The notes below the pieces were generated by a model. The model was not told the origin of the DNA. It searched no databases and was given only the letters and a program-made list of their open reading frames with translations. From the NCBI GenBank assembly GCA_025924475.1, contig JAICIH010000014.1, positions 1 to 39,280 on the forward strand: DNA of 39,280 nt, read 5' to 3'. Shown piece after piece: positions 16,388 through 24,997 of the stretch; within the stretch, counting starts at the first letter, position 1, and every line of letters starts with the position of its first letter. The translations under genes were made by a program, and so were the position numbers. Origin of the DNA: Bryobacteraceae bacterium. GTDB taxonomy: Bacteria; Acidobacteriota; Terriglobia; Bryobacterales; Bryobacteraceae.

Positions 16388-19139
16388 GCCCGGCCTTCCG
16401 CATCATATTGCGCAGCGCTTGGGCAGTGTGGCTGCGGGGATTTTCCATCACCTGCTCGGGCGTGCCGCACGCGACAATAGTGCCGCCCTGCTCGCCGCCT
16501 TCCGGACCCAGATCGATCAGGTAATCCGCGGTCTTGATCACATCCAGATGATGCTCGATCACCAGCACCGTATTTCCCAGGTCCACCAGCCGCTGCAGCA
16601 CATCGAGCAGATGCCGCACATCTTCGAAATGCAGGCCGGTCGTGGGTTCGTCCAGTAAATAGAACGTGCGCCCCGTCTGCCGCTTGCTCAATTCTTTGGC
16701 CAGCTTGATGCGCTGCGCTTCGCCGCCGGATAGCGTGGTGGACGATTGCCCCAGATGAATGTAGCCGAGGCCCACTTCGGTTAACGTCTTCAGCTTGGCG
16801 TGGACCTGCGGAATATTAGTCAAGCACTCGAGCGCATCGTCGACCGTCGATTCCAACAAATCCGCAATGCTCTTTCCCTTGTATTTCACCTGCAGCGTTT
16901 CCTGGTTATAGCGGCGGCCCCGGCACACATCGCAGGTGACGTACACATCCGGTAGGAAGTTCATCTCTATGCGCTTCAGACCGTCGCCCTGGCACGCTTC
17001 GCAGCGGCCGCCCTTCACGTTAAAGCTAAAGCGTCCCGCCTTGTAGCCGCGTTCGCGCGATTCAGGCAGCATGGCATAGATTTCGCGGATCGGTGTGAAA
17101 ACGCCGGTGTACGTCGCCGGATTCGAGCGCGGCGTACGGCCGATAGGCGATTGGTCGATCTCGATCACCTTATCGATCAGCTCGATTCCCGTGATGCTAT
17201 CGTGAGCGCCCGGAGGTGTGCTCGATCCGTACACTTCTTTCGCTAGGGCGCGATACAAAATGTCGTGTACCAGCGTGGACTTTCCGCTTCCGGAAACGCC
17301 GGTGACTACGATCAGCGTGCCCAGGGGAAAATCGACGTCTATATTTTTCAGATTGTGCTCGCGCGCGCCCTTCACGCTCAACTGAAAGCCGCTGCCGGGG
17401 CGGCGTACCGGCGGAGACGGAATGGAAATATCGCCGGAAAGATAATTTCCTGTAAGCGACTGCGGCGCTTTCATGATTTGCCCCGGCGTCCCTTGGGCAA
17501 TCAATCCGCCGCCCAATCGCCCGGCGCGTGGCCCAAGATCGACCACATAGTCGGCCCGCTCAATCGTCTCGGCATCATGCTCCACAACAAGTACCGTGTT
17601 GCCCAGATCGCGCAATTGATGCAAGGTGTCGAGCAGCCGGGCATTATCGCGCGGATGCAAGCCGATTGAGGGCTCGTCCAAAACGTACAGCACGCCCCGC
17701 AGCTTCGATCCGATTTGCGTCGCCAGGCGGATACGCTGCGCCTCGCCGCCCGAGAGTGTTGCCGACGAGCGGTTCAGGCTCAGATAATCCAGCCCGACCG
17801 CGCACAAAAACTCCAACCGGTTCTGGATTTCTTCCACGATGCGGCCCACGATCTGCAATTCCCGCTCGTTGAACTGCCAACTCCGGCTCAGCGGCAAAGC
17901 GCGGGCAATCGGCATCGCCGTGAAATCCGCGATCGAAATGCCTTTCACTTGCACGGCCAGACTAGCCGGCTTTAATCTCCGCCCCTGGCAATCGGGACAT
18001 GTAGTCGGAGACATATAGTCCATCAAATAGTCCCGATACCCTTCGCTTGCGCGACTGTAATTTTCCTCGAGAAGCTTCAGTATGCCTTCAAACTGCCCGT
18101 TGCCCTCCAGCAGCAGCGCGCGCGTCTTCTTTGGCAGATCCTCAAACGGTTTCGAAAGATCGATGCGCTGCGTGGCTGCAATCTCTTCGAGCGCCGATAA
18201 AACGTAAGAGGAAGATGATCCCGGCCCCATAGCTCCATCGAGCAGCGGCTTCGAAGGATCGGCGATCACTTTTGCGGCATCGAATGCCCAGGTGCTGCCC
18301 ACGCCGTGACATGTCTCACACGCGCCATACGGGCTATTGAAGGAAAACGACCGCGGCTCGAGCTGGGGAATGCTCGTGCCATCGTTCGGACAGGCGAGTT
18401 TTTCCGAATATAGCCGCTCCTCGCCTTCCACCGCCGCTACGACGACCAGCCCATCCGCCCACTTCAGCGCGGTTTGAATCGAACTTTCGAGCCGCTGCTC
18501 GATGCCCTTCTTCACCACCAGGCGGTCGATCACCACTTCAATCGTGTGATTCTTGCGCTTATCGAGCTTCAACGGTTCATCCAGCGTTTTCAGTTCGCCA
18601 TCGATCCGCGCTCGGAATCCTGCCTTCGCGATTGCTTCGAGCTCTTTCTTGTACTCGCCCTTTCGCCCGCGCGCGATGGGCGCCAGGATCATGATCCGTT
18701 CGCCTTGATGCAGCGCAAACACCTGTTCCAATATCTGATTCGGCGATTGCCTGGCAATTTCCGCGCCGCAGAGCGGGCAATGCGGCACGCCGACGGAAGC
18801 GAACAGCAGACGCAAATAATCGTAAATCTCGGTAACCGTGCCGACGGTAGAGCGCGGGCTGCGCGAAGTCGTTTTCTGCTCGATCGAAATGGCCGGGCTC
18901 AGGCCGTCGATCGAATCCACTTCCGGCCGCTCCATTTGTTCGAGAAATTGCCGCGCGTAGGGCGAAAGCGTTTCCACGTAGCGCCGCTGGCCTTCGGCAT
19001 AAATCGTGTCGAAGGCCAGCGAGCTTTTTCCCGAGCCGCTCAGTCCTGTGATGACAGTAAACGTGTTGCGGGGAATCTCGACACTAATGTTTTTTAAATT
19101 GTGCTGGCGAGCGCCATGCACCGAAATACGATCCAGCAT
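16377..19139 (-). CDS. uvrA: Excinuclease ABC subunit A
   Basis: 920 residues, close to the usual 930-950. This is the DNA-damage-recognition ATPase of nucleotide excision repair; it acts as a dimer with UvrB. Visible in order: Walker [15 protein letters not shown] (about 33), a Cys motif (CPLCG near 122), the CPNDGT...CETCHG zinc module (about 250-280), the first ABC signature [12 protein letters not shown] and [12 protein letters not shown], then the second Walker [11 protein letters not shown] (about 625), the second zinc module CEACQGDG...CDVCRG (about 720), a second [12 protein letters not shown] and [12 protein letters not shown]. Both ATPase halves look intact. It is the first gene of the group with CPBP, mtnA and Uma2. 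Confidence 0.98.
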   Translation of the reverse strand: MLDRISVHGARQHNLKNISVEIPRNTFTVITGLSGSGKSSLAFDTIYAEGQRRYVETLSPYARQFLEQMERPEVDSIDGLSPAISIEQKTTSRSPRSTVGTVTEIYDYLRLLFASVGVPHCPLCGAEIARQSPNQILEQVFALHQGERIMILAPIARGRKGEYKKELEAIAKAGFRARIDGELKTLDEPLKLDKRKNHTIEVVIDRLVVKKGIEQRLESSIQTALKWADGLVVVAAVEGEERLYSEKLACPNDGTSIPQLEPRSFSFNSPYGACETCHGVGSTWAFDAAKVIADPSKPLLDGAMGPGSSSSYVLSALEEIAATQRIDLSKPFEDLPKKTRALLLEGNGQFEGILKLLEENYSRASEGYRDYLMDYMSPTTCPDCQGRRLKPASLAVQVKGISIADFTAMPIARALPLSRSWQFNERELQIVGRIVEEIQNRLEFLCAVGLDYLSLNRSSATLSGGEAQRIRLATQIGSKLRGVLYVLDEPSIGLHPRDNARLLDTLHQLRDLGNTVLVVEHDAETIERADYVVDLGPRAGRLGGGLIAQGTPGQIMKAPQSLTGNYLSGDISIPSPPVRRPGSGFQLSVKGAREHNLKNIDVDFPLGTLIVVTGVSGSGKSTLVHDILYRALAKEVYGSSTPPGAHDSITGIELIDKVIEIDQSPIGRTPRSNPATYTGVFTPIREIYAMLPESRERGYKAGRFSFNVKGGRCEACQGDGLKRIEMNFLPDVYVTCDVCRGRRYNQETLQVKYKGKSIADLLESTVDDALECLTNIPQVHAKLKTLTEVGLGYIHLGQSSTTLSGGEAQRIKLAKELSKRQTGRTFYLLDEPTTGLHFEDVRHLLDVLQRLVDLGNTVLVIEHHLDVIKTADYLIDLGPEGGEQGGTIVACGTPEQVMENPRSHTAQALRNMMRKAGHAA

Positions 19140-19141
19140 GA

Positions 19142-19159
19142 AGAAGTGCGGCTACTTCT
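19142..19159. promoter_or_regulatory. Perfect inverted repeat just upstream of uvrA
   Basis: AGAAGT-GCGGCT-ACTTCT is a 6-6-6 inverted repeat that ends 3 bp before the uvrA start codon. It could be a repressor site or a leader hairpin masking the start. It does not match the gammaproteobacterial LexA box; acidobacterial LexA sites are not known to me. Confidence 0.35.
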
Positions 19160-19212
19160 ATTGTCGTTTAGCCGCCTTAGAGCACTGCGGAAAAAGGCTC
19201 CGTAGGCCAAAG

Positions 19213-19276
19213 GGCCTGCGCCACAGGTGTCGCAAATAAGTGATTTTGTGGTGTGGCGCAGGCGCTTTCGCCTGCG
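19213..19276. repeat. Nested palindromes with a repeated GCGCAGGC core (REP-like)
   Basis: GCCTGCGCCAC (19214-19224) pairs with GTGGCGCAGGC (19253-19263). The right arm also starts a compact hairpin CGCAGGCG-CTTT-CGCCTGCG (19257-19276, 8-bp stem, 4-nt loop). The two structures are mutually exclusive. It fills the gap between the uvrA start and the DinB gene end, where it may act as a terminator for DinB or be a dispersed repeat. Confidence 0.5.
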
Positions 19277-19309
19277 TCTCCAAGCTCCTGAAGTTCTTTC
19301 CGCAGCCTC

Positions 19310-19762
19310 TCAGAGCACATGGCTCAGATGGTTCTCCATGTGGGAGATGTAGTCTTCCATCAAAAATTGAAGCGTGACCTCTTCGTGGTCTCCCAGGATG
19401 CATGGGGCGGCCAGCCGGTTCTCCGGAATCCTCTCGATCAGGAGCGCCAGCGACCGGTTCAGTCTTTCCCATAGCTCAATCAGATCGATCCAAGGCGCAT
19501 GGGAGTAGCCGCCTAGATCCACCCAGCCGTCGCCGTCGTAGGTGGGACCGGCATATTTCCCGGTGAGGCCGGCGACCACGAAGCGAACGCGGTTATTCGT
19601 CGCCGAATCGATCAAGTGCCCGAGCTCCTGTTTGCGGGACCAGCCAGGATCGGAGCTGGCGCGCAGATTCGCCTCTTCTTCGGAAATCGCCAGCAATCGC
19701 GGAAGGTTGTACTCGACGGCGTCTTTCAAACGCTCGCCGATCTCCTGGGCTGAGTGTTGCAT
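19310..19762 (-). CDS. DinB-family four-helix-bundle protein
   Basis: 150 residues. The metal-binding His triad of the DinB/YfiT fold is visible: His49 (KQELGHLIDSATNN), His141 and His145 (YISHMENHLSHVL). The segment VVAGLTGKYAGPTYDGDGWVDLGGY lies between. Family members include thiol-dependent transferases such as bacillithiol S-transferases and mycothiol-linked enzymes; activity here is unknown. It lies 22 bp downstream of the isochorismatase-like gene on the same strand, so these two probably share a transcript. Confidence 0.9.
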   Translation of the reverse strand: MQHSAQEIGERLKDAVEYNLPRLLAISEEEANLRASSDPGWSRKQELGHLIDSATNNRVRFVVAGLTGKYAGPTYDGDGWVDLGGYSHAPWIDLIELWERLNRSLALLIERIPENRLAAPCILGDHEEVTLQFLMEDYISHMENHLSHVL

Positions 19763-19784
19763 CCTAGTATCCCCGAGTCTTGTA

Positions 19785-20354
19785 TCAGAATAGCCGCAAA
19801 CGCGCGAGCGCCTGCTCGGTCGTCACCACGGTGCAATATTCGCCGTGCAAGTTTGCCAGCGAAAGCGCATGCACCAGTTCCGCTGGGCATAATCGGCCTT
19901 CCCAATCCGGTCGCGCAAAAGTGAAGCAGGCATCCTCAGCTAGATACACCGTAAAGCCAAGATTTCCCGCCATCCGCACGGTTGTCTCCACCGAATTGTT
20001 TGTGATAACTCCGCAAACAGTTAGTATCGTGTGGCCTCTCTCGCGCAGCGTCGCCTCCAGATCGGTCCCGATGAACGCGCTGTTGGTCCGCTTGGCGATA
20101 ACCGTCTCACCAGCCGCCGGCGCGACCTCAGGTTTGAAATCGTGTCCCGGCTGCCCCGGACGGTACGGCGAATCGGGCTCGAGTGAATCGTGGCGAATGT
20201 GATAGACGGGCCAGCGCTTCGCGCGCCAGCCGTCCAGCAAACGTTTCATATTGCGCTCGGCCTCGGAATTGTTCCGTGGCCCATACCGATTCCACTTTGC
20301 ATCTTCAATGGCTTGTTGCACATCGATAAAAAGTAGAGCTTCGGCTGAGTCCAT
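19785..20354 (-). CDS. Isochorismatase-fold hydrolase with Ser in place of the catalytic Cys
   Basis: 189 residues from the ATG at 20354; a TTG 14 codons upstream is open but adds residues before the family start (LLFIDVQ). Asp11 in FIDVQ and Lys88 in IAKRTNSAF of the catalytic triad are present. At the third position the family reads CGVxTNNCVETT, but here it is CGVITNNSVETTVRMAGNLG, so Ser121 (TCG codon, 19992-19994) replaces the nucleophilic Cys. It is therefore either a non-nucleophilic or altered-chemistry member, or uses Ser. The rest of the fold is well kept. Probably co-transcribed with the DinB gene. Confidence 0.88.
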   Translation of the reverse strand: MDSAEALLFIDVQQAIEDAKWNRYGPRNNSEAERNMKRLLDGWRAKRWPVYHIRHDSLEPDSPYRPGQPGHDFKPEVAPAAGETVIAKRTNSAFIGTDLEATLRERGHTILTVCGVITNNSVETTVRMAGNLGFTVYLAEDACFTFARPDWEGRLCPAELVHALSLANLHGEYCTVVTTEQALARLRLF

Positions 20355-20402
20355 AGTCGTACTCGCTAAACTAATTAGAGTAGCTCCTCTTTTCAACTCG
20401 TT

Positions 20403-21650
20403 TTGGCAACTAGAACAGCCCCTTTAACAGGATTTTCCTCTTCGCCGGATTCGGAATTCGCTGCCCGGCTTATCCTTGGCGTGGCCGTGTGCCACCTGTG
20501 CAACGACATGGTGCAATCGCTGCTGCCCGCGATGTACCCGGTCTTCAAGTCCTCGCTATCGCTGAGCTTTGCGCAGCTTGGCGTCGTAACTCTCGCTTAT
20601 CAGCTCACTGCGTCCTTGCTCCAGCCGCTGGTGGGCACCTTTACCGACCGGCGCCCCAGCCCAAGCGCTCTCCCGATCGGCATGTCGATGACATTAATCG
20701 GTCTGGTCCTGCTGGCTTTCGCGACATCATTTCCCGCGCTGTTGGGTGCGGCCGCGCTGGTGGGTGCGGGATCGGCGATATTTCATCCGGAGTCCTCGCG
20801 CGTGGCTCGCTCTGCCTCTGGCGGAAGGCATGGGTTCGCGCAATCGATGTTTCAAGTCGGTGGAAACGCCGGCTCTGCTCTCGGCCCCTTACTCGCGACA
20901 CTCGTACTCTTGGGTCGTGGACAGCGCAGCCTGATTCTCATCGCGCCTGTCTTGCTGCCGTTTATCTATCTGCTTTTTCGCATCGGCCGCTGGCGCGGCT
21001 TGCATCCACGCGCCGCAGTATCTCGTCCGCATGAGACAACGGCAAAGGTGCAGCCGCGGCGCGTTGGATTGGCGATCACGGTTCTCGTTGCGCTGGTGTT
21101 CTCCAAGTATTTCTATCTGGCGAGCCTCACCAGTTACTACACGTTCTACCTGATGACGAAATTCCACACGTCCTTGCGGGCTGCGCAATTTCACTTGTTC
21201 CTGTTTCTCGCCGCGGCAGCCGTTGGCACAATGGCCGGAGGACCCATCGGCGACCGCATTGGCCGCAAGCCGGTGATCTGGATCTCGATTCTCGGCGTTT
21301 TGCCGTTTACGCTCGCGCTACCGTTCGCGAATCTCTTTTGGACCACGCTGCTGACGATCGTCATTGGATTAATTCTCGCCTCCGCGTTCTCCGCAATTGT
21401 AGTCTTCGCGCAGGAATTGATGCCCGGCCGCATCGGCATGATCTCCGGTCTCTTCTTCGGGCTCGCTTTTGGCATGGGCGGACTCGGCGCAGCGATACTC
21501 GGTTTGATCGCCGACCGCATGGGAATCGTTTTTGTCTATCAGGCCTGCGCCTTTCTGCCGGCTATCGGTTTACTGACCGCGTTTCTTCCAAATCTTCCGG
21601 CTAGCGGCCGGACAAGAATCCAAGACGCCAGCCCAGTCGCTGCCGATTAG
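20403..21650 (+). CDS. MFS transporter, Fsr (fosmidomycin-resistance)-like
   Basis: 415 residues, twelve hydrophobic segments. The N-terminal signature VCHLCNDMVQSLLPAMYPVFKSS and QPLVGTFTDRRP are typical of the Fsr branch, followed by SAIFHPESSRVAR and FQVGGNAGSALGPLL. The second half has MAGGPIGDRIGRKP. I take the TTG at 20403 as the start since no ATG lies upstream of the conserved N-terminus; this is uncertain. The last 17 codons fall in the 87-bp direct repeat described at 21594-21680. Exports a small amphiphilic molecule or antibiotic by analogy; substrate not known. Confidence 0.88.
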   Translation: MATRTAPLTGFSSSPDSEFAARLILGVAVCHLCNDMVQSLLPAMYPVFKSSLSLSFAQLGVVTLAYQLTASLLQPLVGTFTDRRPSPSALPIGMSMTLIGLVLLAFATSFPALLGAAALVGAGSAIFHPESSRVARSASGGRHGFAQSMFQVGGNAGSALGPLLATLVLLGRGQRSLILIAPVLLPFIYLLFRIGRWRGLHPRAAVSRPHETTAKVQPRRVGLAITVLVALVFSKYFYLASLTSYYTFYLMTKFHTSLRAAQFHLFLFLAAAAVGTMAGGPIGDRIGRKPVIWISILGVLPFTLALPFANLFWTTLLTIVIGLILASAFSAIVVFAQELMPGRIGMISGLFFGLAFGMGGLGAAILGLIADRMGIVFVYQACAFLPAIGLLTAFLPNLPASGRTRIQDASPVAAD

Positions 21651-21680
21651 TCCAAAGGATTGTCGTACCTAACCAAGGTG
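21594..21680. repeat. 87-bp direct repeat, left copy (boundary of an inserted segment)
   Basis: Aligned base by base with 25726-25812: no gap and 6 mismatches. This copy ends the MFS gene (stop at 21648-21650). On the minus strand it still encodes a tail (PWLGTTILWTNRQRLGWRLG) ending FLSGR and a stop, matching the end of the VOC gene with five residue changes. Identity ends abruptly on both sides. Confidence 0.85.
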
Positions 21681-21689
21681 GGGTACGAG

Positions 21690-22067
21690 TTAGTGGCCGT
21701 AACGTTCTGCTTCCCAATATGGCCTCATATTCGCCGCCGCATACGGATGTGCAGGCGCAAGAACTGTTGCCCCAAATCCAAAGATGATGATCGGCGCGGA
21801 GATCTTAGTGACTTCTTTCAGGCTTCGAACATAGCGAGCCCATTATCGCCGGAATCGGATCGCCATTCTGTACATATCGTGATAAATGTCGAACAGCAAA
21901 CGGAAATGCGAATCATCCACTTCCTTCGCCAGGAAACTTTCGCCGGATTCACCATCGTTACCGGTAGTTTCGTCTATCCCGCTGCCCGACCACAGTATCC
22001 GGCCGCAGTCTGTACGCAGAAAGGGCTTAGGACCGGATACACATCCAATCTGATACTCCTCGGACAA
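21690..22067 (-). pseudogene. Minus-strand gene interrupted by an in-frame TAA (function unknown)
   Basis: From a TTG at 22067 (a stop lies two codons upstream) the frame gives 74 residues with natural composition (DETTGNDGESGESFLAKEVD, then FRLLFDIYHDMYRMAIRF). A TAA at 21843-21845 follows, and then 50 more codons in the same frame that also look like protein (YVRSLKEVTKISAPIIIFGF, AHPYAAANMRPYWEAERYGH) before TAA at 21690. I read it as one gene broken by a nonsense codon and perhaps shortened at its 5' end. The opposite strand is open over the same stretch but its translation looks unnatural (Cys- and Arg-rich). No family recognised. Confidence 0.42.
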
Positions 22068-22169
22068 TTCCTAGGCTAGTTTTCGCTTCTTCTCCGGTTA
22101 TTCAGAACTAGGCAGATTCGCTGGAACTGACGCTTGCCTCGATCAGCCGGACCAGTCGATAATTCATTC

Positions 22170-23078
22170 GTGCGAACGAAAATTCTGGTCGTCTGCCTGT
22201 GCATTATTTCGCTATCTTGCCGACGGAGCCAAAAGGCAAGGCTACAGGAAGTTCCTTTGTTGACCTGTTCAGGTCTGCCTTGTATTGAGGTAACCCTCAA
22301 CGGTAGTACCCCACTGCGGTTATTTCTAGATTTCGCCAGCAACTCGTCTTATATAACGCTAGCAGCGGCAGAAAAAGCCAAGCTTGCTGGCGTAGCAAAA
22401 GCCAGGTTAAATAGAGATGAATCACAACCGTCATTTAGACCCATAACTGCAACTGTCAATCGCGTTCAAATGGGCGCTCTTGCCTTACGCGAATCCTTCT
22501 TTGTTATAGATCCCACAAGTGCGCTCTCCGTCTCGTCCTCTCCGCGAGGCGAAGTACCTCCAGGTGATGGCAGTCTTTCTTACACGGCCTTTTCAGATAG
22601 ACTGATAATTCTCGATGTTCCCCATCATCGATTGCAAGTATCGGAAGTGGAAAACCGGAGTATTGCGTGTGCAGACTGTGCTCATCTGGTCAGTGTTTTA
22701 CAAGAGTTGGGTGGGAGCGTGTTGGTGACGGACGGCTTCGCCGTAAACGGACAGCGCACGACCGCCATTATCGATCCTCTTTACACGGGCGCTATTCTCG
22801 CACTAGGACCGATTCCTAAAGTTGTTGGTTTCGAAAAGGGGCCAGCGAACGGCAGCTATCGAGAAGATACCCTTCTTTTCGTTCACCCTGTGTCCGTGAC
22901 ATTTGAGAATCGTACGCTTTCCAAATCTGCTCCGCTCGTTAGGGCTGATCGAGCGTACGATGCGAGCGGCAGGCACTACGATGCAGTTATAGGTCTTTCT
23001 CTGCTATCTAAGAGCGCATTCACTTTTGATTTTCACAACATGAAGATATGGTTATCCAATTCGACAAGCGCTCCTTAA
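22170..23078 (+). CDS. Lipoprotein with retropepsin-like (aspartyl-protease-like) fold
   Basis: 302 residues from the GTG at 22170, which places the signal directly at the start (VRTKILVVCLCIISLSC with lipobox Cys). A TTG at 22134 would add 12 residues. The two lobes of a retropepsin-like fold are seen: LRLFLDFASNSSYITLAAAEKAKL (where active enzymes have LxDTGAxxS), then DGSLSYTAFSDRLIILDVPHHRLQ; and AIIDPLYTGAIL with YDAVIGLSLLSKSAFTFDFHN. Both catalytic DTG motifs are altered (DFA, DPLYTG), so proteolysis is doubtful. It lies in the A+T-richer inserted segment and codon use is less GC-biased than in the flanks. Confidence 0.75.
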   Translation: MRTKILVVCLCIISLSCRRSQKARLQEVPLLTCSGLPCIEVTLNGSTPLRLFLDFASNSSYITLAAAEKAKLAGVAKARLNRDESQPSFRPITATVNRVQMGALALRESFFVIDPTSALSVSSSPRGEVPPGDGSLSYTAFSDRLIILDVPHHRLQVSEVENRSIACADCAHLVSVLQELGGSVLVTDGFAVNGQRTTAIIDPLYTGAILALGPIPKVVGFEKGPANGSYREDTLLFVHPVSVTFENRTLSKSAPLVRADRAYDASGRHYDAVIGLSLLSKSAFTFDFHNMKIWLSNSTSAP

Positions 23079-23130
23079 ATTGGCGGTGAATCGGCTAACA
23101 TACCGGCTATCGGAGCTATCGTAATCCCAC

Positions 23131-23148
23131 ATTATCCCTAGGGTTAAT
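23131..23148. promoter_or_regulatory. Near-perfect 18-bp palindrome in the metalloprotease leader
   Basis: ATTATCCCTAGGGTTAAT has one mismatched pair around a central CTAG. It lies about 60 bp upstream of the promoter at 23205-23233 in an A+T-rich gap. It may bind a regulator of either flanking gene. Confidence 0.3.
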
Positions 23149-23204
23149 ATAGGAATATAGAATTATTTGTTGTTTGTAATCTTCCCTTGCGTCGTAAAAA
23201 ATCT

Positions 23205-23233
23205 TTGCCAACTAAATATGCTTCCCATATACT
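23205..23233 (+). promoter_or_regulatory. Candidate sigma-70 promoter of the metalloprotease gene
   Basis: TTGCCA (23205-23210), exactly 17 bp, then TATACT (23228-23233). This is the best sigma-70-like pair I saw in the window, and lies 30 bp before the ATG at 23263. Confidence 0.5.
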
Positions 23234-23262
23234 GACATAGCACTAGCTTAGTACCGGTTAAC

Positions 23263-24973
23263 ATGGAGGCTCGTTTGCAACATCAGCAGTTGTCAATTGT
23301 ATTCGGATCAGGTTGCAACTTAGTGCGTATTGCAGCGCCCGTACTTTCATTAGTAATGGCAATAACCTGTGCCGCACAAATCGGTTTCATTGATGCGCCA
23401 AGTAAGATGCAGGTATTAACTGGTTACATAGGGGCCTCCGGTTGGGCTCTTGACTTTTCAACTACTATTTCTTCCGTTCAGTTCAGTGTCGATGGCACTA
23501 ACGTCGGTTACGCTAGCCTTGGCGGTTACCGTCCGGATGTCTGTTCTGTAATAGGAAATTATCCAGGGTGTCCGTATCAGGGTTAGAGCATCTCCTTCGA
23601 TACAACCCAATTCTCCGATGGCCCGCATAACTTAAGTGGACTTATTATTGCGGCTGACGGCCGACAGGCGCGTCTCAACCAGGCTTTTATTGTCGACAAT
23701 GGCCACGCGGGGCTTTCAAATTCAACGCTGTATCGCATCATAAATCGGCAGACCGGCAAATCATTAGATATCGCCAGTATCGATCCGGTGCCTGGAGCCG
23801 CTCTACAACAATATACTTATTGGGGCGGTCCAAATCAGCTCGTTCGATTTTTTCGCGACTTCGGACGGATTTTTTGAATTAGAGATGGTGCATAGCCTCA
23901 AGGCTCTTGGGGCTCTAAATGGCTCTGGGAATGGGGCAGTTATCTCTCAGGCGTTGTATGCTGATATCCCAGAGCAAAAATGGCAGCTCGCAAACGTCGG
24001 CGGCGGATATTACCTTCTTGTGAATCAGGCAAGTGGCAATGTTCTGGACGTTACCGGCGGTTCAGCTCAAGATGGCACTCCTATTCAGCTCTGGACCAAC
24101 CTCTGGGGCTTGAATCAACAATGGCAGATTATAGCTGAACCGAATATGCCAGGTGGCACATTTGGAATGGACGGAACGACTGGATCAAGCACATATCCGA
24201 ATTTAGATCCAGATGACGTAGTTGCTCCCGGTGAAACAGCATTAACTGCTAACATTGCTCCCTCACAGGTCCCATGTGAGAATGACGCCCAATTATATGA
24301 TCATGTTACGGCTGGAAGATTCGCCGGTTATGATGGTTTGGTCCATCTCAATTATGGTTATACAGATGCTGCAGGCAAACTGGAACTTGTAGCGTTCCCA
24401 GATGTTAAAACAGCCTTTGACACAGGTTTTAGTAATTGGAATGGTTGGAGCGGAACGACGGGCTACATCTTCGCACCCGTTTCGCCTGGCTCGTCTCCGC
24501 TTAATATGGATGTGAAGATTGCCTGGGGAAATAACTTCAATGCAGCTGGGTGTTCAGCCGTTCATACTAAATATGGAGTGATTTATTACAATACGCCATT
24601 TGCGTATGGCGCAAAATACGATCCTCCTTCTGCTGCCGCTATCGCAACGCACGAAATTGGGCATACTATGGGCCTCGGTGATACTGGAACGAGTGGTAGC
24701 TGGCCACCTACGGTGATGAATCAAAGTCATCGTTGTTTAAATCCCGATATGGCGCAGAAGGTGCCGACAAACGACGACGCAACGGCAGCAAGGGCCTGCA
24801 GTAATCGTGCACAGGGATTAAAGCAAACACCTCATAGCACCTATCAATTGCCGGGCGCGTTTTCACAAGTATTAATAAATAGCTGCTTTTACTATTTAGA
24901 TACAATTGACTGGTTTTTTGATGGCTATTTGTCCGGTAATTCTCCTTCGTTATATTCGTTGAATTGTTGGTGA
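23263..24973 (+). pseudogene. Secreted metzincin protease with Ig-like and ricin-type lectin domains, broken twice
   Basis: Reading across three segments gives one coherent secreted protein: signal region (about 24-38), an acidobacterial Ig-like domain (GYIGASGWALDFSTTISSVQ ... RPDVCSVIGNYPGCPYQG), a ricin-type beta-trefoil (LYRIINRQTGKSLDIAS ... KWQLANVGGGYYLLVNQASG ... GLNQQWQII), and a metalloprotease domain with HEIGHTMGLGD (24650-24682), the metzincin zinc motif HExxHxxGxxD. The frame is broken by a TAG at 23584-23586, at the spot where this Ig-like family usually has Trp (TGG), and by a +1 shift at the T-run 23848-23853. An internal ATG at 23885 could still give the C-terminal 362 residues, but without a signal peptide. 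Sequencing error is the alternative. Confidence 0.72.
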
Positions 24974-24997
24974 GATTATTACTCAGGGGACTGCTAA

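Noticed and set aside
21660..22079. Plus-strand 139-codon frame over the interrupted minus-strand gene
   Set aside because: Cys/Arg-rich beginning and no domain; the minus-strand reading is more protein-like. Not fully excluded.
23848..23854. Programmed -1 frameshift at the TTTTTTC heptamer
   Set aside because: The downstream frame needs +1, not -1, and a stop codon already lies upstream. A T-run indel explains it more simply.
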